Below are positions 17,263-26,358 of a stretch of DNA of 64,000 nucleotides, in pieces. Within the stretch, counting starts at the first letter, position 1. Each line of letters starts with the position of its first letter. The stretch is taken from positions 1 to 64,000 of the forward strand of contig NZ_NPKJ01000075.1 of NCBI RefSeq assembly GCF_002284575.1, written 5' to 3'. The notes below the pieces were generated by a model. The model was not told the origin of the DNA, did not search any database, and worked only from the letters and a program-made list of their open reading frames with translations. A program made the position numbers and the translations under genes. Source of the stretch: Mesorhizobium temperatum (GTDB lineage Bacteria > Pseudomonadota > Alphaproteobacteria > Rhizobiales > Rhizobiaceae).

Positions 17263-18543
17263 CTAGCGGCTGGCGAACTGTTCCCGCATCTGGTTCCAGC
17301 GCTCCGCGCCGTCCTTCATGACCTGCTCGACGGGAGCTTCGCCGACCATGGCCTTGGCGAGCAGCGGGCGGAAATAGGCCGACCATTGCGAGCCCCACTC
17401 CGTCCAGGTCCCCGCCCGCGCCGTCGCGACCTGCTGCTTCAGCGTCGGCATGTCGATCCATTTGCCCCAGGCTTCAATGACCGACTGGTCCTCGAACAGC
17501 GGAAGCTGCCCGAAGCCGAGGCCCTTCTCTGCGGCCCAGCGCTTTGCGACCGTATAGGGCTTGCCGGCCATGAAGTTGATGAACTTCCAGGCGGCTTCGG
17601 CGCGTGCCGGATCGGCCGCCGTCTTCGCCGTCACCGCATAGAATTTCGAGAAGCCGAGCGTGGTGTGCGCCTCGCCCGGCATAGGCGCCAGAGCGAACTG
17701 GCCGGCGAGCGGCTGGTCGGCGGCGTTGTTCATCGCCGCCAGCACATAGTTGAAGACGACGGTGAAGGCGTGCTGGCCGGTGTTCATCGCCAGGATGATC
17801 TTCGACTCATGCGTTTCCGGCTGTACCAGCCCCTTGGAGAAGGCGTCGGCAAGCCACTGCAGTTGCTTGTAGGCGCCGTTCTCTGGATTGTCGAAAGCGG
17901 CCTTCTGCTCGGCATCGAAGAGTTGCGCGCCGCGGCCATAGGCCTGCGCCACGAAGGCGTCGAAGAAGTTCGGGAGCTCCTGATTGTATTCATAGGAAAT
18001 CGGATGCTCCATGCCGCCAGCCTTGAGCTCTTCGGCAGCCGCGGTTACCTCCTCCCAGGTCTTGGGCACGGCGATGCCCTTATCCTCAAGGATCTTCTTG
18101 TTATAGATGAAAGAGATCGTATCGGCGTAATAGGGAAGGCCGTAGAGCTTGCCCTTGTAGGTCATGTCGCTCAACGCAAAGCCGGCAATGTCCTTCTTCA
18201 GGTCGTCCACCGCGCCTGCCGGCGCGATGTCGTCCAGCGGCGCCACGAATCCGCCTGCGGCCCAGGCTGGCAACCAATCCTGACCGCCATAGATTACGTC
18301 GGTGGGTGTACCGCCACGAAAGCGCAGGACGAGGCTGTCCTGATAGTCCGGCCAGGTGTAGTCGGTGACCTTTACCTTGATACCCGGATTGGCTGCCTCG
18401 AACTTCTTGACGTTGTCCTGAATGGTTTCAAGGGAATAGTTCCAGACCGCGAACTCCAGCGTGATGTCCTCGGCCATGGTCGGATTCGTCAAGAAAGCGC
18501 CGGAAACCAGCACTGCAGCGGTCAACAGCTTACAGAGTTTCAT
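17263..18543 (-). CDS. CUT1 extracellular solute-binding protein
   Basis: From MKLCKLLTAAVLVSG the protein has 426 residues with a Sec signal ending near TMAED. The mature part is a family 1 extracellular solute-binding fold (FEAANPGIKVKVTDYTWPDY, VKFINFMAG-like KFINFMAGKPYTVAKRW). GGGAGGAGTCTCG decides this start over one 54 bases upstream. It is the first gene of the operon and would set transporter specificity, which cannot be read from sequence. Its ~200-bp upstream region is shared with the divergent creatininase-like gene and contains the palindrome GATCATGATC (18647-18656). Confidence 0.9.
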   Translation of the reverse strand: MKLCKLLTAAVLVSGAFLTNPTMAEDITLEFAVWNYSLETIQDNVKKFEAANPGIKVKVTDYTWPDYQDSLVLRFRGGTPTDVIYGGQDWLPAWAAGGFVAPLDDIAPAGAVDDLKKDIAGFALSDMTYKGKLYGLPYYADTISFIYNKKILEDKGIAVPKTWEEVTAAAEELKAGGMEHPISYEYNQELPNFFDAFVAQAYGRGAQLFDAEQKAAFDNPENGAYKQLQWLADAFSKGLVQPETHESKIILAMNTGQHAFTVVFNYVLAAMNNAADQPLAGQFALAPMPGEAHTTLGFSKFYAVTAKTAADPARAEAAWKFINFMAGKPYTVAKRWAAEKGLGFGQLPLFEDQSVIEAWGKWIDMPTLKQQVATARAGTWTEWGSQWSAYFRPLLAKAMVGEAPVEQVMKDGAERWNQMREQFASR

Positions 18544-18742
18544 CGAGACTCCTCCCTTCGCCTCGGCGCACCTTCGAGCCTTGATCCGCCGGCGCAACCA
18601 TCAAATGGTCGTTGACTCAGGGCTCTGCGGTTGGACAATATGAACCGATCATGATCAATTGCAACTTTTTTGAATGGCTTTGGAGACGTAAGCGCGCCAG
18701 GATTTTCGATGATGCGCCGCCCGACTTTAGGAGATGGATCAA

Positions 18743-19522
18743 ATGCGGTGGGAAGAACTGAGCTCTCCGGATGTCGCATCGCTTGATCGGGAGCGCACCG
18801 TGGTCATGCTGCCGTTGGGCTCGGTCGAGCAGCACGGCAATCATATGCCACTCGGTACCGACACCATGCTCGCCCATGCCGTTTCCTTGGCGGCGGCGGA
18901 ACGAGCCCGCGACGCCGTGGTGCTGCCGCCACCCTGGTTCGGCTTCTCGGTCCACCACATGCGTTTCCCCGGCAGTGTCACGTTGAGGGCCGAAACGCTG
19001 ATCGCGGTGGCGGAGGACGTCGTCGCCTCGCTGGTGCAGCACGGTTTCCGCCGCATCCTGATCGTCAACGGCCACGGCGGAAATGCCGGGGTCATCGATC
19101 TGTTGGCGTCCACGCTCGGATATCGGCACTACGGGGCCGCCAGGATCGCCGCACTCACTTATTTCCATCTGGCACGTCAGGCGATCGCGGAACTGAGGCG
19201 ATCGGAGCCCGGCGGCATGGGCCATGCCTGCGAATTCGAGACCGCGATGGTTCAGCATCTGCGCCCCGATCTGGTGAGGATCGAAAAGGCCGACGCGACC
19301 TATCCGGATCCTGGATCGGCGTATCTGACGACCGATCTCTTGGGGTCATCGGCGATCCGCACCTATCATGATTTTGCGGACCTCTCGTCAAAGGGCACGC
19401 TCGGCGACCCTCTCCTCGCCAGCCCGGAGGCGGGTTCGGCCTTCTTCGAAGCCGTCGTCGGCGCGCTCTGCGCCTTCATCGAGGACTTTCGTGGCTGGCG
19501 GATTCCGGAATCGCCCAAATAA
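18743..19522 (+). CDS. Creatininase-family amidohydrolase
   Basis: The 259-residue protein has the metal-binding motif GSVEQHGNHMPLGTDT, the VNGHGGNAG loop and HACEFETAMVQ supplying the late acidic ligand. These are the hallmarks of creatininase/MftE/ArfB-like cyclic-amide hydrolases with a binuclear metal centre. I start at the second ATG (MRWEELSS) because TAGGAG is nine bases upstream of it, while the first ATG (18734) abuts the ribosome-binding site. It is divergent from the importer operon and probably co-regulated with it. The natural amide is unknown. Confidence 0.87.
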   Translation: MRWEELSSPDVASLDRERTVVMLPLGSVEQHGNHMPLGTDTMLAHAVSLAAAERARDAVVLPPPWFGFSVHHMRFPGSVTLRAETLIAVAEDVVASLVQHGFRRILIVNGHGGNAGVIDLLASTLGYRHYGAARIAALTYFHLARQAIAELRRSEPGGMGHACEFETAMVQHLRPDLVRIEKADATYPDPGSAYLTTDLLGSSAIRTYHDFADLSSKGTLGDPLLASPEAGSAFFEAVVGALCAFIEDFRGWRIPESPK

Positions 19523-19738
19523 TCCAGCGCCTCGAGGCCGGTGTGATCGGGCTTGGTTCTTTCGGCCTGCGCCATGCGTTGATCTATGCCGAGCATCTGT
19601 CCGACGCGCTTGCTGGATCGGTTGAAGTGGGCCTGCGCGTTGATGTCGAGTGCTGATTGCTCCAGATTGCGCACGAATGGTTGACTTGAGTTGACTGATT
19701 CTGCTTCTTGCCAAGTGTTTCACGGGACCTGACCTTCG
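19523..19738. other. Intergenic stretch before the FadR-type regulator
   Basis: A minus-strand frame across 19540-19674 is open (RNLEQSALDINAQAHFN) but I could not match it to a family. The last ~60 bases contain TTGACTTGAG-like promoter sequence for the GntR gene. No supported gene. Confidence 0.4.
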
Positions 19739-20476
19739 ATGGCGTACTCCGCAGCACCGCCGGAACTGACGGCGATAACCACCAACGACCGGGCGACGCC
19801 GTCGCTCGTCTACCGTTCGCTGCTGCGCGGCATCAAAGATGGCCTCATGGTCCCCGGTGCAAAACTGCCCAACGAGCGCGAGCTCGCCCAACAGCTCGGG
19901 ACCAGCCGCACCGCCGTCCGCAGCGCTCTAGCCATGATGGAACGGCAGGGGCTTGTGCACCGGCGGGTCGGCAGCGGCACTTTTCTGGCCGACGATGCGC
20001 ACGATGTTTTCAGCCGAATGGACCAGACCAAAGCCGCGAGCCATGAGGCGGTCCCTTCTTTTGCCGAAATCGTCGAAGGTCGGCTGCTGTTCGAGCCGGC
20101 GATGATGCACCTCGTCGTGACGCGTGTCGCCGACGACGAGATTTCTGAGATGCGGCGAACCCTAGCCGAGATCGTCTCCGCGCCCAGTTGGGAGGATTTC
20201 AAGGAGAGCATCTACGCGCTGCATCGGCAGATGTTCGCCAGCACGAAGAACAAGTTTCTGGTGCAGATCATGAACAGCATTTTGAACGAGCGGCGGGCGG
20301 TTCATTTCGACGGCCGCAACACCGATAAGCCGGCGCCGGAGCCCGTGCGGAAGCAGACCCACAAGGACTTGCAGCTCATCGTCGACGCGATCGCCGCCCG
20401 CGATGCGGCGCGCGCCGAGCAGCTGGTCTCCGACCATCTAACGCGCTCGCTCGCCACGATCAACATCTGGCAGTAA
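19739..20476 (+). CDS. GntR-family regulator, FadR/FCD subfamily
   Basis: The 245-residue protein has an N-terminal winged helix (NERELAQQLGTSRTAVRSAL, then RVGSGTFLADD) and an FCD-type helical effector domain with FEPAMMHLVVTRVADDEI and a C-terminal AIAARDAARAEQLVSDHL. It lies downstream of the creatininase-family gene in the same orientation and is the obvious candidate controller of the creatininase/RidA/CUT1 importer group. It shows no close similarity to the FCD regulator at 9388 beyond family motifs. Confidence 0.87.
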   Translation: MAYSAAPPELTAITTNDRATPSLVYRSLLRGIKDGLMVPGAKLPNERELAQQLGTSRTAVRSALAMMERQGLVHRRVGSGTFLADDAHDVFSRMDQTKAASHEAVPSFAEIVEGRLLFEPAMMHLVVTRVADDEISEMRRTLAEIVSAPSWEDFKESIYALHRQMFASTKNKFLVQIMNSILNERRAVHFDGRNTDKPAPEPVRKQTHKDLQLIVDAIAARDAARAEQLVSDHLTRSLATINIWQ

Positions 20477-20815
20477 GCCGTTACAGAGCCGATGGGATCG
20501 ATCGGTCCCGTTCCTGTTGAAGCCGCTGCCCTCGACCAGCCGGAATTGATGGGTCCAGCATCAGATGGGACCCGCTCAGGGCGAAAGCCAGGGATTTCAG
20601 GTGTCAGCGAGTAGCTTTCAGTTGCTTGCTGTGCTTTTTGCAGTACCGCCAGAGCATCTCCGGCCTTCCGGTTGTCGGAGAGAGGGCTTCTCCAAGGCGG
20701 TTGAAGGCGATGCGGCCGGCGATTTAATCCGAAGTGCTGCAGAGCTGTGGTGACAGCTACGCGGCCGTCATCGGGCGCGGGACCGTGCGGAACAATGCGG
20801 GAAGGTTGACGATTC
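20477..20815. other. Intergenic stretch, no gene seen
   Basis: Just after the regulator stop, GGGATCGATCGGTCCC (20496-20511) forms an imperfect hairpin that could terminate transcription. The rest shows only open frames without recognisable homology. Confidence 0.4.
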
Positions 20816-20923
20816 TGGCCCACGAAAAAGCCAATGAAATCAAGGTTCAAGGCATGTCCTCCGGGCCCACCATTGTCGCTCAATATCAATAATTTATGGC
20901 CGACGTCTATCTAAAGTGGGCCA
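20816..20923 (+). repeat. Dispersed ~107-bp repeat, copy A
   Basis: The stretch is bounded by inverted octamers TGGCCCAC (20816-20823) and GTGGGCCA (20916-20923). It aligns over its whole length with 30153-30258 in the same orientation: shared runs include AATGAAATCAA and AAGTGGGCCA. Weaker similarity continues outside, for example GCGGGAAG upstream and GAGCTCCGCTATACCCGC downstream. The element type is unknown. Confidence 0.7.
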
Positions 20924-21033
20924 CTTGAGCTCCGCTATACCCGCCCCACGATCCAAGGGCAGGAGAAGCGATCTTGTGCCTGTTTCTATCCTCTATTTTT
21001 GCTCCTGTTCGTCGGTCGGCCGACGACCCCAGC

Positions 21034-21153
21034 GGCGATCGGCTCGATGCGCTTTTCTGCGCGATCCAGACGGCCTGGGCGTGGACGATGCGAAGCGAGC
21101 GATACGGCGCGCCGGAACATCTCGATCCGCTCGAGGGATGGATCGCCGATCCA
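21034..21153 (+). pseudogene. Possible DUF429-family C-terminal fragment
   Basis: One frame reads DRLDALFCAIQTAWAWTM and then YGAPEHLDPLEGWIADP. The DAL-CA-QAAWA helix followed by an EGWI motif recalls the C-terminal end of DUF429 proteins (predicted RNase H-fold nucleases). Upstream sequence in the same frame does not continue the family, so only a remnant of about 40 residues would be left. I give this as a suggestion. Confidence 0.35.
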
Positions 21154-21159
21154 TCCCTC
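21133..21159 (-). terminator. Perfect 12-bp hairpin downstream of the RND pump
   Basis: GAGGGATGGATC and GATCCATCCCTC pair perfectly around a GCC loop, 65 bp past the permease stop. There is no T-run on either strand, so it is not a textbook intrinsic terminator, but it could protect or end the efflux transcript. Confidence 0.5.
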
Positions 21160-21223
21160 CGCGAGATCCAGGAACCCGCCGGTCCGGCTTCAGCCTGGAC
21201 CCGGCGCCTCATCGGCTCGGCGT

Positions 21224-24200
21224 CTACTCGGCTGCGCCGCTCTTGGAAGCCAGGGTCGGGCCGGCTTCAGGCCGTCTGCGCCGGAATGTCCTGCGCAGAG
21301 CAACGTAGAAGACCGGCGTCAGGAAGAGGCCGAACAACGTCACGCCCAGCATGCCGGAGAACACGGCCGTGCCGAGCGATTGGCGCATTTCCGCGCCAGG
21401 CCCGCTGGCGATCACTAGCGGCACCACGCCCAGGATGAAGGCGAATGCCGTCATCAGGATCGGCCGCAGCCGCAGCCGGCAGGCCTCGACAGCCGCCTCG
21501 ACGGCGTCAAGGCCGCGCTCCTCACCTTGGCGCGCGAACTCGACGATCAGGATTGCGTTCTTCGCCGCCAGGCCGATGAGCACGATCAGCCCGATCTGCA
21601 CGAGGATGTTGTTGTCGAGACCGCGGAAGGCGACGCCCAAGAGGGCGGCCAGCACGCTGAGCGGGACGATAAGCACGATGGCGAAGGGCGTAATCCAGCT
21701 TTCGTATAGCGCGGCGAGCGCCAGAAAGACGAACAGAACCGATAGGCCGAAGATGAAGACCGCCGTGTTGCCGGTCTGCCGCTCCTGGAAGGCGAGTTCA
21801 GTCCATTCGAAGGAAGTGCCCTGCGGCAGCGATTCGGCTGCGATCCCCTCCATCAGGTCGAGCGCCGTGCCCGTGGCGACACCCGGCGCTGCATTGCCCT
21901 GAAGCGGCACGGAGACATACATGTTGTAGCGTTGCACGAGCGAGGGACCGGTGACGTCGCGGATCTCGACCAGTGTGCCGAGCGGCACCAGGTCGCCGGC
22001 CGCCGAGCGCACCTTCAGCTTCAATATGTCGTCGCGATCGATGCGGAAAGCCTGGTCGGCTTGCGCCCGCACCTGGTAGACGCGACCGAAGGCATTGAAA
22101 TCGTTGACATAGGCGGTGCCTAGATTGATCGACAGCGTCTCGAAGATGTTGGGGATCGGCACGTTCAGCATGCGCGCCTTGTCGCGGTCGATCGCCAGGA
22201 AGAATTGCGGGCTGGAGGCCGAGAAGGTGGTGAAGACGCCCATCAACCCGGGCGTCTGGTTGGCCTTGCCGGCGATTTCGTTGGCCAGCGCCAGAATCGG
22301 CCGCATGTCGGCGCTGTTGCGCTCCTGGAGCATCATCTTGAAGCCGCCGGAGTTGCCGATGCCCCGCACTGGCGGCGGCGGCAGCGCGATGATGAAGGCC
22401 TCCTGGATGCTTTGCAGGCTGCCAAACAGCGTGCCGATGATCTTGTCGGAAGTATCGCCGCTCTCGAGCCGTTCCTCGAAGCTCTTGAATGGCGCGAAGA
22501 TCACGCCGGAATTGCTGGCGTTGGTGAATGTCGCGCCGTTGAATCCTGCGAAGGCGACGGCGTTGGCGACACCCGGCGTCTCGCGGATGATATCCGACGC
22601 CTTCTGGATGACTGCGTCCGTTCGGGCGAGCGAAGAGCCCTCCGGCAATTGCACGACGACGATCGCATAACCCTGGTCCATGTTCGGGATGAAGCCGCGC
22701 GGCACCGCCTGCAGCATGTGATAGGTCGCGTAGAGCAGGCCTGCGAAGACGAGCAGCATGGCGGCAAGCGCCAGAGTCGTGCCGACCAGTCTGTGCACCA
22801 GCCACGCATAGCCGTCCGCCATCCTGTCGAACCCGTTGTTGAACCCGTTCGCCAGAGCGCGGCCGAACCTTGCCAGGAAGAAGTTCGAATGTTCCTCGAT
22901 GTGCGGCTTGAAAAGCACGCCAGCGAGAGCCGGCGAAAGCGTCAGCGAGTTGAATGCGGAGATCGCGGTGGAGACCGCGATGGTGATGGCGAACTGCAGG
23001 TAGAACTGGCCGGAAATCCCGGGAATGAAAGCCGCCGGAACGAAGACGGAGATCAGCACCAGCGAGATCGCGAGGACCGCGTTTCCCACTTCATCCATGG
23101 TCTTGTGCGCAGCGGCGCGCGGAGCGAGCCCCAGCCGGATGTTCCGCTCGATATTTTCCACAACCACGATGGCGTCGTCGACAACGATGCCGACCGCCAG
23201 CACCAGCCCGAACAGAGTGAGCATGTTGAGCGAGAAGCCGAAGGCGAGCAGCACGGCAAGCGTGCCGATCAGCGAGACCGGTATCGCCACGATCGGCACG
23301 ATCGCCATGCGCCACGACTGCAGGAACACGATGATGACGATCACCACCAGCAGGATCGCCTCGGCGATGGTGACATAGACCTCGTTGATAGATTCGGCGA
23401 TGAACTCGGTCGGATTGTAGATGATCTCGTAGGCTAGCCCCTCCGGGAAATCCTCCGAAAGCTCCGCGATGGTCTCCTGGATTTCTTCCGCCGAGGCCAA
23501 GGCATTGGTGCCCGGCCGCTGGAAGATGCCGAGCGCCACCGCCGCCTTGTTGTTGAGATAGGAATTGGTGACGTAGTCCCTGGCGCCGAGCTCTATGCGC
23601 GCCACGTCCTGCAGGGAGATCAAGCGGCCGTCCTCGGTCGACTTGACTATGACATAGCGGAAGTCGCGCGCGTCTTCGAAGCGCCCTTGCGTGGTGACCG
23701 TATACTGGAAGGCCGAGCCGTCGCCAATCGGCGGCGCGCCGATCGAGCCGCCCGACACCTGGACGTTCTGGTCGCGCAGCGCCTGGACTACGTCGCCTGC
23801 GGTCATGCCGTAGGCGGACAGCTTTTCCGGGTCGAGCCAGACGCGCAGCGAATATTCGCGCTCGCCGAAGATCTGCACGTCGCCGACGCCGTCCAGTCTC
23901 AGCAGGACGTCGCGCACGCGCGAACGCGCATAATTCGAGACGTAGAGCTGATCATATGTGTCGTCGGGCGACAGCATATGGATGACCATCATCAGGTCGG
24001 GCGAACTTTTCGCCGTGGTGATGCCGAGCCGGCGCACCTCTTCCGGCAGGCGCGCTTCGGCGATCGAGACGCGGTTCTGGACCAGCACCTGCGCCGCGTC
24101 GAGATCGGTGCCGGGGCGGAAGGTGATGGTGAGCGACATCGAGCCTTCGCCGGAGGAATAGGACGACATGTAGAGCATGTGCTCGACGCCGTTGATTTCC

Positions 24201-24406
24201 TGTTCGATCGGCGTCGCCACGGTCGCGGCGACCGTCTCGGCGTCGGCGCCCGGATAGGAGGCGCGCACCACGATGGTCGGTGGCGCGATTTCGGGATATT
24301 GCGCGACCGGAAGCTGCGTATAGGCGATGCCGCCGACGAGCACGAGCACGATCGACAGCACCGCCGCGAAGATCGGGCGGTTGACGAAGAAATGGGCGAA
24401 GTTCAT
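21224..24406 (-). CDS. RND multidrug efflux transporter (HAE1/AcrB-MexB type)
   Basis: At 1060 residues this is a full-length inner-membrane proton-drug antiporter. It has the HAE1 start FFVNRPIFAAVLSIVLVLVGG, the porter repeats and the proton-relay motif VGIVVDDAIVVVENIERN around residue 405 with its two aspartates. It also has LVLISVFVPAAFIPGISG, a second hydrophobic half and GLAAKNAILIVEFARQGEERG. It would assemble with the adaptor encoded just upstream (four-base overlap) and an outer-membrane channel such as OprM/TolC, which is not in the window. Substrates cannot be inferred. Confidence 0.94.
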   Translation of the reverse strand: MNFAHFFVNRPIFAAVLSIVLVLVGGIAYTQLPVAQYPEIAPPTIVVRASYPGADAETVAATVATPIEQEINGVEHMLYMSSYSSGEGSMSLTITFRPGTDLDAAQVLVQNRVSIAEARLPEEVRRLGITTAKSSPDLMMVIHMLSPDDTYDQLYVSNYARSRVRDVLLRLDGVGDVQIFGEREYSLRVWLDPEKLSAYGMTAGDVVQALRDQNVQVSGGSIGAPPIGDGSAFQYTVTTQGRFEDARDFRYVIVKSTEDGRLISLQDVARIELGARDYVTNSYLNNKAAVALGIFQRPGTNALASAEEIQETIAELSEDFPEGLAYEIIYNPTEFIAESINEVYVTIAEAILLVVIVIIVFLQSWRMAIVPIVAIPVSLIGTLAVLLAFGFSLNMLTLFGLVLAVGIVVDDAIVVVENIERNIRLGLAPRAAAHKTMDEVGNAVLAISLVLISVFVPAAFIPGISGQFYLQFAITIAVSTAISAFNSLTLSPALAGVLFKPHIEEHSNFFLARFGRALANGFNNGFDRMADGYAWLVHRLVGTTLALAAMLLVFAGLLYATYHMLQAVPRGFIPNMDQGYAIVVVQLPEGSSLARTDAVIQKASDIIRETPGVANAVAFAGFNGATFTNASNSGVIFAPFKSFEERLESGDTSDKIIGTLFGSLQSIQEAFIIALPPPPVRGIGNSGGFKMMLQERNSADMRPILALANEIAGKANQTPGLMGVFTTFSASSPQFFLAIDRDKARMLNVPIPNIFETLSINLGTAYVNDFNAFGRVYQVRAQADQAFRIDRDDILKLKVRSAAGDLVPLGTLVEIRDVTGPSLVQRYNMYVSVPLQGNAAPGVATGTALDLMEGIAAESLPQGTSFEWTELAFQERQTGNTAVFIFGLSVLFVFLALAALYESWITPFAIVLIVPLSVLAALLGVAFRGLDNNILVQIGLIVLIGLAAKNAILIVEFARQGEERGLDAVEAAVEACRLRLRPILMTAFAFILGVVPLVIASGPGAEMRQSLGTAVFSGMLGVTLFGLFLTPVFYVALRRTFRRRRPEAGPTLASKSGAAE

Positions 24407-25614
24407 TGCGTCTGCCCTTCGGCTTCAACCTTGGGCGGCAACGTGGTCATCTCGGACTTGACGGTGACGCCCGGCCGCACTCGCACCAGCCCGTTGATTA
24501 CCACGGTCTCTTCGCCGGTGAGGCCCTCGCGGATAACGCGATAGCCGTCGATGCGCGGGCCGGTGCGGACCGGCTTGGCCGAGATCAGGCCTGCCTCGTC
24601 GACAACGAAGACGATGCGGCGGTTCTGGTCGGCGCCGATCGCCTCGTCAGGCAGAAGCACGCCCGGATGCGGCAGCGAGCCGGGCACGTTGATGCGGCCG
24701 AACATGCCCGGCTGCAGCACGCCGTCCTTGTTGTCGAAGCGCGCCCTGGCCCGCATCGTGCCGGTAGCTTCGTCCAGACGGTTCTCGGCGAAGTCGAGCT
24801 TGCCCTTGAACGTCGCTTCATCACGGTCGGCGACACGGACGACAACATCGACGCCGCCGGCGCCCTCCTGCATGACGCCGCCGCGCTCGCGGGCGTCGCG
24901 CGCATAAGCGAAGTAGGTCCGCTCATCGATGTCGAAATAGAAGTCGATCGGGTCGATCGAGACGATGGTGGTCAGCACGGTCTGGTCGGCCTGCACCAGA
25001 TTGCCCGGCGAGATGAGCCGGCGGTCGACCCGGCCGGAAAACGGCGCCTTGATCTCGGTGAATTCGAGATCGAGACTTGCGTTTTCAAGTGCCGCCTCCG
25101 CGCCGTCCAGTTGCGCTTGGGCGGCGAGATATTCGCGGCGGCGGTCGTCCAGTGTCGAAACCGGTATGTTGCCTTCGCGCGACAGGGTCTCGGCGCGCTC
25201 GAACTGCATCTTGCTGAATTCGACCAGGGTCTTGGCCGAGTCGACCTGCGCCTGCGCCTGGTTCAGCGCCGCCTTGAACGGCCGCTGGTCGATGGTGAAC
25301 AGGAGGTCGCCCTGCTTGACCAGCGTACCGTCCTGGAAATGGACCTGGTCGAGATAGCCGCCGACGCGGGAGCGCAGCGAAACCTGGTCGACGGCTTCGA
25401 AACGGCCGACGAACTCATCGTCCTCGACGATATCGCGCACCAGCGGCTTGGCTACCGTGACGACGGGCGCGGGAGGCGCTTCCTGCGCCTGTGCGGCCGG
25501 GGCCGCGAGCAAGCCGATCGCCGCGAAGGCCGCGGCGGCGAGCCATTTTGCAGGGACGTTTCTGCTGGAGGGGGCGGCCAGAGAATCGTGGCGGAGGCGT
25601 GCAGTGTGAACCAT
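24403..25614 (-). CDS. RND periplasmic adaptor (AcrA/MexA type, MFP)
   Basis: From MVHTARLRHDS the protein has 403 residues with an N-terminal signal region ending near AAPAAQAQE. A lipoyl half-motif (VSLRSRVGGYLDQVHFQDGT) is followed by a coiled hairpin rich in A/Q/E, the second lipoyl half (EIKAPFSGRVDRRLISPGN) and the beta-barrel and membrane-proximal domains. GAGGGG six bases upstream decides this start. No cysteine lipobox is visible, so it is probably not a lipoprotein. No TetR or MarR regulator adjoins the pair. Confidence 0.93.
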   Translation of the reverse strand: MVHTARLRHDSLAAPSSRNVPAKWLAAAAFAAIGLLAAPAAQAQEAPPAPVVTVAKPLVRDIVEDDEFVGRFEAVDQVSLRSRVGGYLDQVHFQDGTLVKQGDLLFTIDQRPFKAALNQAQAQVDSAKTLVEFSKMQFERAETLSREGNIPVSTLDDRRREYLAAQAQLDGAEAALENASLDLEFTEIKAPFSGRVDRRLISPGNLVQADQTVLTTIVSIDPIDFYFDIDERTYFAYARDARERGGVMQEGAGGVDVVVRVADRDEATFKGKLDFAENRLDEATGTMRARARFDNKDGVLQPGMFGRINVPGSLPHPGVLLPDEAIGADQNRRIVFVVDEAGLISAKPVRTGPRIDGYRVIREGLTGEETVVINGLVRVRPGVTVKSEMTTLPPKVEAEGQTQ

Positions 25615-25980
25615 GGTTACCCCTCGTAATCGGCCCTTCATGCGAAGTCCGTAACATCTAGGCAGCGGGCGTGCCGCACAAATCAATTTTTTGAACTGAC
25701 CACCACAAGCGACAGCTTGCTATAGAACAAACATCGAACATCATCAACCTTGACAAGGAAGCGGCTAATCGGGGAGCGCGAACGCACATCTCGCGTTTAT
25801 CCGCTGCGTAGGCATCGCCATGCGCTCGAGCTAAAGCGGATCTGACAAGCCATTGCGCATCCCGACGTGCGGCGGTTCTGTCGGGAGGAACAGGGCCGCT
25901 CTCGCATAGAGGTCCGACCTGCTTCTCATTCTGACGAGCGGCGAGGTCGCCTGGGTTCTCCGGTCCTAAATGGGGATCAT
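25615..25980. other. Promoter-side intergenic region of the efflux pair
   Basis: The stretch is AT-richer near 25680-25760 and presumably contains the efflux promoter. No regulator gene, operator palindrome or RNA could be supported. Confidence 0.4.
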
Positions 25981-26358
25981 CTATTCGTCGAGCGCGATGC
26001 TCGCACCACTATCGTCGATATCTTCAAATCCCGGCATGATGTCACCAGCCAGCAGCTTCTCCTTCGACAGCAGCCCGGCATCTTCAAGCGCCTCGAAATC
26101 CGGCAAATCCCGCAGCGTGTCGAGGCCGAACTCCAGCAGGAATTCTTTTGTCGTAACGTAGGTGTATGGCGCGCCTGGCGTCGGGCTGCGCGGGCCCGAA
26201 GCGATCAGCTTCGCCCCGCGCAGATGGCCGATCAGATCGCGAGAAATCTCCTTCCCGAAGAAGGACGACAGTTCGGCGCGCGTAATCGGCTGAAAGTAAG
26301 CGATGCACATCAGCACCAGCACGTCCCCACAAGCGGCGTGATGCGAATTCAATGGCAA
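25981..26358 (-). pseudogene. scpB: ScpB C-terminal half (SMC-Scp condensin subunit), truncated
   Basis: The frame contains LVLMCIAYFQPITRAELSSF, FGKEISRDLIGHLR and GAPYTYVTTKEFLLEFGLDT followed by LRDLPDFEAL. This is the second winged-helix domain and C-terminal tail of alphaproteobacterial ScpB. Intact ScpB is about twice as long, and its N-terminal winged helix is absent. The frame only opens with TTG inside non-homologous sequence. It is most likely a relic of a second scpB copy. A functional short form is possible but less likely because the dimerising domain is lost. Confidence 0.7.

Noticed and set aside
18647..18656. GATCATGATC palindrome upstream of the CUT1 binding protein
   Set aside because: It is short, low in information and has no second copy near the GntR gene, so it was not listed as an operator.
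19540..19674. Minus-strand frame containing RNLEQSALDINAQAHFNRSS
   Set aside because: It looked protein-like, but I could not connect it to a family and it has no start or ribosome-binding site.
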